A stretch of 46,776 nucleotides of DNA. It comes from Erysipelotrichaceae bacterium. GTDB lineage: Bacteria; Bacillota_I; Bacilli_A; Erysipelotrichales; Erysipelotrichaceae. The notes beneath the pieces are model-generated. The model worked only from the letters and a program-made list of their open reading frames with translations. It had not been told where the DNA came from and searched no databases. The number at the start of each line of letters is the position of its first letter. The stretch's first letter is position 1. Below are positions 15,711 through 23,023 of the stretch, in pieces. The position numbers and the translations under genes are program-made. The stretch lies in assembly GCA_020026035.1 (NCBI GenBank), contig JAHHRC010000003.1, forward strand, positions 1 to 46,776, in the 5' to 3' direction.

Positions 15711-17015
15711 ATGATCGATATTAAATTGATTCGTGAAAATCCAGAAGTAGTAAAAGAGAATATCAAAAAGAAATTTCAAGAAAGCAAACTAGAACTCGTT
15801 GATGAAGTAAAAAAGCTTGATGAAGAGTTCCGTGCTGCGAAGACAAAGGGTGACGCAATGCGTGCTGAACGCAATGTGAAGTCCAAAGAAATTGGAAATC
15901 TAATGCGCCAAGGACTAAAAGAAGAAGCTGCGAAGATTAAGGATGAAGTAACTTCTTTAGGTGACGAAATGGCTCGTTTGGAAGAGTTGGAAAAAGAACT
16001 TGAACAAAAGATTAAGAAGATTATGATGGTGATTCCAAACATCATCGATGAATCTGTTCCACTCGGAAAAGACGATTCTGAAAACGTTGAAATCGAACGT
16101 TATGGAGAACCAGTCGTTCCTGACTATGAAATTCCATACCACACAGACATCTTAGAAGCGCTAGATGGATTAGATCTAGACTCTGCACGTCGTACATCCG
16201 GAAATGGGTTCTATTACCTTATGGGAGATGTGGCTCGTTTGCATTCCGCAATTCTAGCGTATGCAAGAGACTTCATGATTGACCGTGGATTTACGTATTT
16301 CATTCCACCATTCATGATTCACTCCGAAGTTGTGACAGGTGTTATGAGCTTTGATGAAATGGAAAACATGATGTACAAGATTGAAGGTGAAGACCTTTAC
16401 CTAATCGGAACATCTGAACACTCCATGATTGGTCGTTTCTATGGAAAGCTATTGGATGAAGAAAAACTTCCATACACAATGACATCTTATAGCCCATGTT
16501 TCAGAAAAGAAGTAGGGGCTCACGGTCTTGAAGAACGTGGACTATACCGTGTTCACCAATTTGAGAAACAAGAAATGGTTGTTGTATGTAAGCCAGAAGA
16601 TTCCATGTATTGGTATGAACAACTATGGAAGAACTCTGTAGATTACTTCCGTAGCTTAGATATTCCAGTACGTACATTGGAATGTTGCTCAGGTGACTTA
16701 GCGGACCTTAAGGTGAAGTCTGTAGACGTAGAAGCTTGGTCTCCACGTCAAAAGAAGTACTTCGAAGTAGGAAGCTGTTCAAACCTTGGGGATGCACAAG
16801 CAAGACGTCTTGGTATTCGTGTTAAAAACAAAGAAGGTAAGTACTATGCGCACACACTAAATAACACTGTAGTAGCGCCTCCTAGAATGTTAATCGCCTT
16901 CTTCGAAAATAACTTATTAGAAGATGGATCTGTGAAGATTCCAGCTGCTTTACAACCTTATATGGGTGGTAAAACAGTGATTACTCCAGCAAAAGACAAG
17001 AAGAATATGTTCTAA
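15711..17015 (+). CDS. serS: Serine--tRNA ligase
   Basis: SerRS charges tRNA-Ser. The 434-aa product has the N-terminal coiled-coil arm (about 28-105, K/E-rich helices) that grips the long variable arm of tRNA-Ser. A class II catalytic core follows, with LIGTSEHSMIG, the motif 2 segment SPCFRKEVGAHG...RGLYRVHQFEKQE and the motif 3 region NNTVVAPPRMLIAFFEN. Motif 2 has GAHGLEERG where the commonest form is GxxGxDTRG; this reads as a subfamily difference. A GGGAGG site precedes the ATG. Expression should rise when uncharged tRNA-Ser accumulates, through the leader. Confidence 0.97.
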   Translation: MIDIKLIRENPEVVKENIKKKFQESKLELVDEVKKLDEEFRAAKTKGDAMRAERNVKSKEIGNLMRQGLKEEAAKIKDEVTSLGDEMARLEELEKELEQKIKKIMMVIPNIIDESVPLGKDDSENVEIERYGEPVVPDYEIPYHTDILEALDGLDLDSARRTSGNGFYYLMGDVARLHSAILAYARDFMIDRGFTYFIPPFMIHSEVVTGVMSFDEMENMMYKIEGEDLYLIGTSEHSMIGRFYGKLLDEEKLPYTMTSYSPCFRKEVGAHGLEERGLYRVHQFEKQEMVVVCKPEDSMYWYEQLWKNSVDYFRSLDIPVRTLECCSGDLADLKVKSVDVEAWSPRQKKYFEVGSCSNLGDAQARRLGIRVKNKEGKYYAHTLNNTVVAPPRMLIAFFENNLLEDGSVKIPAALQPYMGGKTVITPAKDKKNMF

Positions 17016-17017
17016 GT

Positions 17018-17039
17018 AAGAGAGCTTCGGCTCTCTTTT
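17018..17039 (+). terminator. Terminator after serS
   Basis: AAGAGAGC (17018-17025), a TTCG tetraloop, GCTCTCTT (17030-17037) and a T run that runs straight into a parS site. Confidence 0.9.
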
Positions 17040-17054
17040 GTTTCACGTGAAACA
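17039..17054. promoter_or_regulatory. parS: parS site 2, between serS terminator and ffs promoter
   Basis: TGTTTCACGTGAAACA is perfect, with one more flanking T/A pair. It shares its first base with the terminator T run and ends 10 bp before the ffs -35 box, so bound or spreading ParB could reach the promoter. Confidence 0.92.
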
Positions 17055-17064
17055 ATTTTAATGC

Positions 17065-17092
17065 TTGAGACATTTGAGATATATGCTATAAT
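17065..17092 (+). promoter_or_regulatory. Promoter of the SRP RNA gene
   Basis: TTGAGA (17065-17070), 16-bp spacer, TATAAT (17087-17092) with an extended TGC before it. This is a strong promoter, as expected for a stable RNA. Confidence 0.85.
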
Positions 17093-17096
17093 GTCG

Positions 17097-17180
17097 TTGG
17101 TACAGCAGTTATGTTCTGAATTTGGTCAGGTCCGGAAGGAAGCAGCCATAAAGGCCTCTAATTGCGTGTACCATTTTTTT
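17097..17180 (+). ncRNA. ffs: Signal recognition particle RNA, small bacterial type
   Basis: The RNA scaffold of SRP binds Ffh and FtsY to target membrane proteins. The conserved apical domain GGTCAGGTCCGGAAGGAAGC (17124-17143) is intact, including the GGAA tetraloop. The ends pair as GGTAC (17099-17103) with GTACC (17168-17172), followed by a T7 run (17174-17180) that probably terminates it. The length of about 80 nt means there is no Alu domain, unlike B. subtilis scRNA. Confidence 0.95.
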
Positions 17181-17192
17181 ATAGGTAAAACG

Positions 17193-17696
17193 ATGGAAGA
17201 AAACATTCGAACAAATGAATACTATATGCAATTAGCGTTAGAAGAAGCGAGATTAGCTTTTGAAAAAGACGAAGTTCCTGTTGGGGCTGTCGTTGTCAAA
17301 GATGGCGAAATTGTAGGCCGTGGACATAACTTAAGAGAAACGTCTAATATGCCGAATGCCCATGCGGAAACACTTGCAATCTTAGATGCCTGTAAACAGT
17401 TAGGAACATGGTGTTTGGAAGACTGTGTGTTATACGTAACCCTTGAACCATGTATGATGTGTACGGGCTTAATTGTTCATGCACGTCTAAAAGAAGTGTA
17501 TTATGGCGCGTTTGATCCAAAGGGTGGAGCGATGCATACAGTAATTCAATTAGATGAAATCAAAGCGATTAACCATCATCCAATCCTGCATAGTGGTCTT
17601 ATGAAAGAAGAGTGTGCAGCGATTTTAAAAGAATTCTTTCGAGAAAAACGGAAACGAAAGAAACGTAAGAAAAGTGAATTTATAAATCAAAAGTAA
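17193..17696 (+). CDS. tadA: tRNA-specific adenosine-34 deaminase
   Basis: TadA converts A34 to inosine in the anticodon of tRNA-Arg(ACG). The 167-aa product has the deaminase zinc motif HAE (catalytic Glu) and PCMMC, separated as in the family. The C-terminus is very basic (KRKRKKRKKS), which may bind tRNA. The ATG at 17193 is chosen because the open frame further upstream runs through the SRP RNA and its promoter. The ribosome site is weak (TAGGT). The stop codon is the first base pair of the terminator stem. ffs-tadA-dnaX-ybaB-recR is a familiar Firmicute order. Confidence 0.95.
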   Translation: MEENIRTNEYYMQLALEEARLAFEKDEVPVGAVVVKDGEIVGRGHNLRETSNMPNAHAETLAILDACKQLGTWCLEDCVLYVTLEPCMMCTGLIVHARLKEVYYGAFDPKGGAMHTVIQLDEIKAINHHPILHSGLMKEECAAILKEFFREKRKRKKRKKSEFINQK

Positions 17697-17730
17697 TCCT
17701 GTATAGAACTGCAATCTATACGGGATTTTG
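17696..17730 (+). terminator. Terminator after tadA
   Basis: ATCCTGTATAGA (17696-17707) pairs with TCTATACGGGAT (17715-17726) with one wobble, then TTTT. Confidence 0.85.
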
Positions 17731-17731
17731 T

Positions 17732-17737
17732 TATAAT
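17732..17737 (+). promoter_or_regulatory. Possible -10 box for dnaX
   Basis: A perfect TATAAT lies 22 bp before dnaX, directly after the tadA terminator. The matching -35 (CTGCAA at 17709) is poor and lies in the terminator loop. Confidence 0.4.
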
Positions 17738-17759
17738 AAACGTTGTAAGGAGTAATTCT

Positions 17760-19505
17760 ATGAGTCGATTAGCGCTATATCAAAAATACCGTTCACAAAC
17801 CTTTGGAGAAGTTGTCGGTCAGGAACATGTTGTTCGGGCAATTCAAAATGCTGTGCGTGAAGATCAAGTAGGCCATGCATATCTTTTCTGTGGTCCAAGA
17901 GGAACGGGAAAGACAACGATGGCTCGTTTGTTAGCACGTGCTGTGAACTGTGAAAACAAGAGTGAAGCTCCATGTGGACATTGTTTATCGTGTCAAGAAG
18001 CGTTAGAAGGAAATCATCCGGATATCATTGAAATCAATGCGGCGAATGAAACACACGTAGAAGACATTCGTGCGTTGATTGAACGTGCGCAATTAGCACC
18101 AATGATGGGAAAGTTTAAAATCTATATTGTCGATGAGGTCCATCAGTTATCTACGTCGGCATCGTCTGCGCTTTTAAAGACACTGGAAGAACCACCAGCG
18201 CATGTCATCTTTATTTTAGCTACAACCGATCCGCAGAAACTTCTTAATACCATTATTTCGCGTTGTCAGCGTTTTGACTTTACGAAGGTTGACGCCATTC
18301 AGATTCAACGTCACTTGATGTCAATTGCAGCGCAAGAAGATTTCACATTGAATCCAAAAGCCGCAATGAAGATTGCTGAGTTAGCGGATGGGGGATTGCG
18401 TGACTCGTTAAGTATTTTAGAACAAGCAAGTTCCTATGCCTTAGGAGATATCACCGAAGAAATCATCAATGACATTTTCGGTCTTGCTAGTATTCCGGAA
18501 AAGATGGAATTGCTGAACGATATCTTTGAGGGGAACTTAGAAGGTGTGATCAAACGAATCCGTGATGCACAGAATCATGGAATTGATTTGAAACATCTCA
18601 CGAACGATTTGGGAGACATGTTAAAAGATGGAGTGATTTACCATTACACGAAGAGTGAGTCATTGTTAAAAAAACTCAATGAGATGCAAGCTCTTGAGAT
18701 TGCAAACCGGGCAAAGCCTTCTATTTTGTTAGAAATGGTAAAAATGCTCAATCAGGCATCTTTAGACTATCGCTTTACAAGCTCTATCGCTGACTACTTT
18801 GAAGTGACATGTATGCAGTTAATTACACTCGTAAAAGAGGGTACACGCACCACAATGAGGGCCAATGAGACGCAACGAGTTGAAGAAGTAAAGCCTATGG
18901 TACATGTCGAAGCGCCTAAACCGGTGACTCCGCCCGTGGTGAAACCGTCTGTTCCAGAAGCTCCAGCTCAGAAAGTGGAAGTGAAGGAAGAAGTTGTTTC
19001 ACGTGAAACAATTACTCCAAGTGTACAACCAACAAGTATGGTTAACGATGAGTTACCAATGGATCAAGTATTAGGATTACTTGCACAATGTGATAAACAA
19101 CACAAAGGAACTTCGATGGAACGAATGAATGCGTTATTGAATAGTGCAACACCAAATCGATACATTGCAACATTACGGCAATGTCAGATTGGAGCGAGTG
19201 GAAAAGATTGTATTGTATTTATTGCACGTACAACTGCGATTCGAAATACAATTAACTCGCAACCATTCAACCAAGAGTTGTATTACTACTTAAGTGAGAA
19301 TGGTATGGATCAAGTTCCATTTGCAGTAACGAATGAATCCTATCAACATGCCTGCCAAGAATTTGTGAAAGGTATGAAGGCAAATAACCTTCCAACGTAT
19401 CATGTGGAACGATATGCGAAAGTGGTACAAGAAAAAGAATTACAACCAATCGACAAAGTGATGCAAACCTTCGGAGAAGGTTTGGTCGAAGTCTTTGATG
19501 AATAA
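17760..19505 (+). CDS. dnaX: DNA polymerase III subunit tau/gamma
   Basis: DnaX is the AAA+ motor of the clamp loader, and tau links it to the polymerase. The 581-aa product has Walker A GPRGTGKTT (45-53), a zinc module with C64, C72, C75 and C78, Walker B with YIVDEVHQLS near 122-132, and the sensor segment TTDPQKLLNTIISRCQ. Residues about 370-425 are a Pro/Val/Glu-rich linker, and the rest is the C-terminal tau part. A parS site is written into the linker codons (V412-T417). An A7 run at 18668-18674 lies in phase for -1 slippage, but a truncated product there would end within domain III. An AAGGAG site precedes the ATG. Confidence 0.97.
   Translation: MSRLALYQKYRSQTFGEVVGQEHVVRAIQNAVREDQVGHAYLFCGPRGTGKTTMARLLARAVNCENKSEAPCGHCLSCQEALEGNHPDIIEINAANETHVEDIRALIERAQLAPMMGKFKIYIVDEVHQLSTSASSALLKTLEEPPAHVIFILATTDPQKLLNTIISRCQRFDFTKVDAIQIQRHLMSIAAQEDFTLNPKAAMKIAELADGGLRDSLSILEQASSYALGDITEEIINDIFGLASIPEKMELLNDIFEGNLEGVIKRIRDAQNHGIDLKHLTNDLGDMLKDGVIYHYTKSESLLKKLNEMQALEIANRAKPSILLEMVKMLNQASLDYRFTSSIADYFEVTCMQLITLVKEGTRTTMRANETQRVEEVKPMVHVEAPKPVTPPVVKPSVPEAPAQKVEVKEEVVSRETITPSVQPTSMVNDELPMDQVLGLLAQCDKQHKGTSMERMNALLNSATPNRYIATLRQCQIGASGKDCIVFIARTTAIRNTINSQPFNQELYYYLSENGMDQVPFAVTNESYQHACQEFVKGMKANNLPTYHVERYAKVVQEKELQPIDKVMQTFGEGLVEVFDE
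18995..19010. promoter_or_regulatory. parS: parS site 3, inside dnaX
   Basis: A perfect TGTTTCACGTGAAACA is read as V-V-S-R-E-T (residues 412-417) in the flexible linker of DnaX, where sequence is free to vary. Confidence 0.9.
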
Positions 19506-19528
19506 ATAAGAAAGAGAGAATAACGATT

Positions 19529-19828
19529 ATGGATATGAAGAAACTAATGCAACAAGCACAACAAATGCAACGCAAGATTGGCAAGATTGAACAAGAACTA
19601 AACGAAACAGTTTACGAAGGTTCAAACAATGGCGTTGATGTAAAAGTGAATGGTGCGATGGAAATTGTTGGAATTTCGATTGAAGAAGATCTACTTGAAA
19701 AAGACAACAAGGAAATGCTTGAAGATGTACTTATGCTTGCGATTAACTCTGCAATTGCAAAGGCAAACGAAGACCGTGATGCGAAGCTTGGTGTGATTAC
19801 CCAAGGTGTACACTTCCCAGGAATGTAA
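19529..19828 (+). CDS. YbaB/EbfC-family nucleoid-associated protein
   Basis: This 99-aa protein has the family form: an N-terminal helix rich in Q and M (KLMQQAQQMQRKIGKIEQEL), the strand segment GVDVKVNGAMEIVGISI, and a C-terminal helix. The family forms dimers that bind DNA. Its location between dnaX and recR is almost universal and supports the assignment. Its stop overlaps the recR start as TAATG. Confidence 0.95.
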   Translation: MDMKKLMQQAQQMQRKIGKIEQELNETVYEGSNNGVDVKVNGAMEIVGISIEEDLLEKDNKEMLEDVLMLAINSAIAKANEDRDAKLGVITQGVHFPGM

Positions 19829-20424
19829 TGTATCCGAAGAGTCTTGAACAGCTGATTCAAAGCTTTAAACTTCTTCCAGGAGTGGGCGAGAAAACAGCGG
19901 AACGTTATGCACTTTTGATTTATGAAAGTGAAATTCAAGATGTAGAACAGTTCGCTAAGGCATTGATGGATGTCAAAGAGAACCTACATGCTTGCAAGAT
20001 TTGCGGGAATCTATGTGAAGATTGCGAATGTGATTTATGCAAAGATGATACGCGAAATAAACGTGTCATCTTTGTTGTGCAATCGGCGAAAGATGTCATC
20101 GCAATGGAAAAAACAAATGAATTTAAAGGCGTATACCATGTGTTGAATGGCTTGATTTCAGCAACCAAAGGGGTTATGCCAGAGGATTTAAATATTGCGT
20201 CATTGATTGAACGAGCAAAGGACGCAGATGAAATTATCATCGGTACATCGGCAACGATGGACGGTGAGACGACAGCGATGTATTTAGATCGCTTGTTAGC
20301 AATGCAAGTTCCAAATGTGTTAGTTACACGAATTGCCCATGGATTACCATCGGGTGGTATGTTGGACTATGCTGATGAAGTAACGTTGACACATGCATTG
20401 TCTGACCGTAAGAAAATGCAATAG
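19828..20424 (+). CDS. recR: Recombination protein RecR
   Basis: RecR forms a ring clamp and works with RecF and RecO in gap repair. The 198-aa product has the helix-hairpin-helix LPGVGEKTAERYAL (16-29), a cysteine cluster (C56, C59, C66 and C71, plus C63 and C68), a TOPRIM domain starting at VIFVVQSAKDVIAME, and a C-terminal Walker-like segment ending GLPSGGMLDYAD. The length is standard. The usual VVE of the TOPRIM start reads VVQ here, so the first acidic residue is replaced. RecR is not catalytic, so this is tolerable. Confidence 0.96.
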   Translation: MYPKSLEQLIQSFKLLPGVGEKTAERYALLIYESEIQDVEQFAKALMDVKENLHACKICGNLCEDCECDLCKDDTRNKRVIFVVQSAKDVIAMEKTNEFKGVYHVLNGLISATKGVMPEDLNIASLIERAKDADEIIIGTSATMDGETTAMYLDRLLAMQVPNVLVTRIAHGLPSGGMLDYADEVTLTHALSDRKKMQ

Positions 20425-20440
20425 AAAGTAGGTGAGTTGC

Positions 20441-22111
20441 ATGGTGAATAAAGATTTAGAGATTGCGGAATCCATACCTATGAAACCAATCAAGGACGTT
20501 GCAAGTTCGATTGGAATTTCGGAAGATGATTTAGAAATGTATGGCAAATACAAGGCGAAGGTTTCCTCTTCGTTGTACCACTCATATGTGGATCAAAAGG
20601 ACGGGAAGTTGATTCTTGTGACAGCGATTAATCCAACCGCTGCGGGAGAAGGTAAAACAACCACAACGATTGGATTAGCAGATGGATTGACGCTTCTTGG
20701 TAAGAAAACCGTAGGTGCATTACGTGAACCTTCTTTAGGACCAGTGTTTGGTTTAAAGGGAGGTGCATGTGGGGGTGGTTATGCCCAAGTCGTTCCAATG
20801 AGCGATATTAATTTGCACTTTACCGGTGACATGCATGCAATTACAACTGCGAATAATCTCATTGCGGCGGTGTTAGATAATAGTATCTATCAAGGAAATC
20901 CATTACAGATTGATGTGAATCGAATTGTGTTCAAACGTTGTTTGGATATGAACGATCGTACCTTACGGAATATCACAATTGCCCAAGGTGCGAGTACCAA
21001 TGGGGTTGAACGCAAAGATGGATTTGTGATTACGGTCGCAAGTGAAATGATGGCCATTCTTTGTTTAGCGACGGATTTGAAAGACTTCGAACAACGCGTT
21101 TCAAGAATGATCGTTGCCTATGATGTGAATGGAAATGAAGTACGCGTAAAGGATTTAGGTTGTGAAGGGGCTGTTTCAATCATTATGAAAGATGCCTTAA
21201 AGCCAAACCTTGTGCAATCCTTAGAGCATACACCATTCTTTATTCATGGTGGCCCATTTGCCAATATTGCCCATGGATGTAATTCCATTCAAGCAACGAA
21301 ATTCGCTTTGAAGTTAGGCGATTATGTTGTGACGGAAGCGGGATTTGGAGCGGATTTAGGAGCGGAAAAGTTCTTGAATATCAAATGCCGTGCAGCGAAT
21401 TTAAAACCTGATGCGATTGTATTAGTCGCAACCATTCGAGCCCTTAAGATGCATGGTGGTGTTGTGAAGGATCAATTAAACAAAGAGAATATTGAAGCGA
21501 TGCTACAAGGGTGTTCTAACTTAGAACAACATATGGCATCCCTTGAAAGCTTTGGCTTACCTTACGTCATTGCGATCAATCAATTTGCATGTGACACAAA
21601 AGAAGAAATAAACGCCTTAGAAGCTTGGTGCAAGAAGCGTCATGTCGATGTTTCTTTGTGTAATGGTTTTGAAGAAGGCGGGAAAGGGATGCTTGATTTA
21701 GCAAATAAAGTCGTTACTTTATGTGAGAAAGAAAGCACCTTTACGTATACCTATGCATTGGAAGATTCGATTGAAGAAAAGATCACAAAGATTGCGAAGA
21801 CAATCTATGGGGCTGATGGAATCGAATTAAGTGATGAGGCAAAGGAAAAGATTGCCCTATACACGAAGATGCATTATGACAACTTGCCAATTTGTATGGC
21901 AAAGACACCAAATTCCTTGAGTGATCAAAAGGATCTCAAAGGAAAACCAGAACATTTTAAAATCCATGTGCGTGATTTGTCGTTATCCAATGGAGCTGGG
22001 TTTATTGTTTGTTATACCGGAAAGGTATTAACGATGCCAGGCTTACCAAAAGATCCAGCGGCGATGCATATGGGTGTCAACGAAGAAGAACAGATCTTTG
22101 GATTGTTCTAA
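20441..22111 (+). CDS. fhs: Formate--tetrahydrofolate ligase
   Basis: The enzyme makes 10-formyl-THF from formate, THF and ATP, feeding purine and fMet-tRNA synthesis. The 556-aa product has the P-loop-like segment PTAAGEGKTTTTIGLADGL near 65 and the conserved REPSLGPVFGLKGGACGGGYAQV and GAEKFLNIKCR segments. I use the ATG at 20441; an in-frame GTG at 20432 lies inside the AGGTG ribosome site and is unlikely. Its place between recR and mnmG is not a common conserved pairing. The gap to the next gene is 15 bp with an AAGGAAAGG site, suggesting cotranscription. Confidence 0.97.
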   Translation: MVNKDLEIAESIPMKPIKDVASSIGISEDDLEMYGKYKAKVSSSLYHSYVDQKDGKLILVTAINPTAAGEGKTTTTIGLADGLTLLGKKTVGALREPSLGPVFGLKGGACGGGYAQVVPMSDINLHFTGDMHAITTANNLIAAVLDNSIYQGNPLQIDVNRIVFKRCLDMNDRTLRNITIAQGASTNGVERKDGFVITVASEMMAILCLATDLKDFEQRVSRMIVAYDVNGNEVRVKDLGCEGAVSIIMKDALKPNLVQSLEHTPFFIHGGPFANIAHGCNSIQATKFALKLGDYVVTEAGFGADLGAEKFLNIKCRAANLKPDAIVLVATIRALKMHGGVVKDQLNKENIEAMLQGCSNLEQHMASLESFGLPYVIAINQFACDTKEEINALEAWCKKRHVDVSLCNGFEEGGKGMLDLANKVVTLCEKESTFTYTYALEDSIEEKITKIAKTIYGADGIELSDEAKEKIALYTKMHYDNLPICMAKTPNSLSDQKDLKGKPEHFKIHVRDLSLSNGAGFIVCYTGKVLTMPGLPKDPAAMHMGVNEEEQIFGLF

Positions 22112-22126
22112 GGAAGGAAAGGATTC

Positions 22127-23023
22127 ATGAGCTCGATTGCCTATGTAAGTGATGAGTCGATGCTTTCATATCATCGGCTACAAGGAAGTCGTTCGCTTAA
22201 TTTTTGGCGATTGACGAGTCGAAATACATTTACAGATTTCCACAAAGGGGACTTGTTGTTTTTCTATTGTAAGCTACAAGGACAAAGTGAGAAGGCTTTT
22301 GTGGGTTATGGGCATTATGATGGGAATGCGTCATTGAGCTTGAATCAAATGTGGAATCGCTATGAGAAAGAAAATGGCTTTGACACAAAAGAAGATTTAC
22401 AAAGAGAAATAGAACGTTTAGCACGCAATCATGTCGTACCGAAACGAATGAATTGTTTGTATTTAAAGGACATTGTGTTCTTTGAACAGCCGGTATTTCC
22501 AAGTGATGTTGGCATTCGGATTTCGTCAAAACTAGAAAGTTATACGTATTTAGATCAGATTGATCCAAATGCGACGGTAAAGATTCTTCAAAAGGCAGAA
22601 GAGTTTGGGATTGATTCTTGGTCAACATTGGACTTTGAACGATCTGAAAATATCTTCGAAAAAGATGAAGTTCGTTATCTTTTAACGAATATAGGTATGA
22701 CGGATGAATTGCGTGAGAGTGAAATACGGCGTAGCAAACATTTGGCAAACCTTGCAAGAAAGGAAGGCTTTGAAGGCATTCGCAACAGTTATGATTCCTT
22801 TTCCTTTGAGGGGCATCATTTGATTTTGCGAATTCCCTTTGCGCCAAGTCGTAATGACTATGGCAAACGATTCCAAAGTCTTGCAGGGAAACTTGTGATG
22901 TATGCCATGTTTGTGCAGCGAACAAAATGTGTAGAAACGTTAGAGTTTCGGATTGATACCGAAGAAGAGTTTGATCGAACGGAAATCAATACGTTACTAG
23001 AAGTGATGGGGTTTAAGACATGA
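22127..23023 (+). CDS. Uncharacterised protein, possible PUA/EVE-like N-terminal domain
   Basis: I do not recognise this 298-aa soluble protein. Residues 1-75 begin IAYVSDESMLSYHRLQGSRS and contain FWRLTSRNTFTDFHKGDLLFFYCKLQ and FVGYGHYDG. A GD-hydrophobic strand followed by a G.G turn resembles the PUA-like/EVE nucleic-acid-binding fold, which is weak evidence. Residues about 75-200 are helical and charged. The C-terminal 80 residues have alternating strands (SFEGHHLILRIPFAPS, CVETLEFRID). It has no signal or membrane segment. It overlaps mnmG by four bases (ATGA), so it is translationally coupled to a tRNA-modification enzyme, which makes an RNA-related role worth testing. Confidence 0.55.
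   Translation: MSSIAYVSDESMLSYHRLQGSRSLNFWRLTSRNTFTDFHKGDLLFFYCKLQGQSEKAFVGYGHYDGNASLSLNQMWNRYEKENGFDTKEDLQREIERLARNHVVPKRMNCLYLKDIVFFEQPVFPSDVGIRISSKLESYTYLDQIDPNATVKILQKAEEFGIDSWSTLDFERSENIFEKDEVRYLLTNIGMTDELRESEIRRSKHLANLARKEGFEGIRNSYDSFSFEGHHLILRIPFAPSRNDYGKRFQSLAGKLVMYAMFVQRTKCVETLEFRIDTEEEFDRTEINTLLEVMGFKT

Noticed and set aside
17061..17192. Upstream extension of the tadA reading frame
   Set aside because: The extra codons cover the ffs promoter and the whole SRP RNA. The protein family starts near the ATG at 17193.
20432..20440. GTG start for fhs
   Set aside because: The GTG is part of the AGGTG ribosome-binding site itself; ATG at 20441 has proper spacing.
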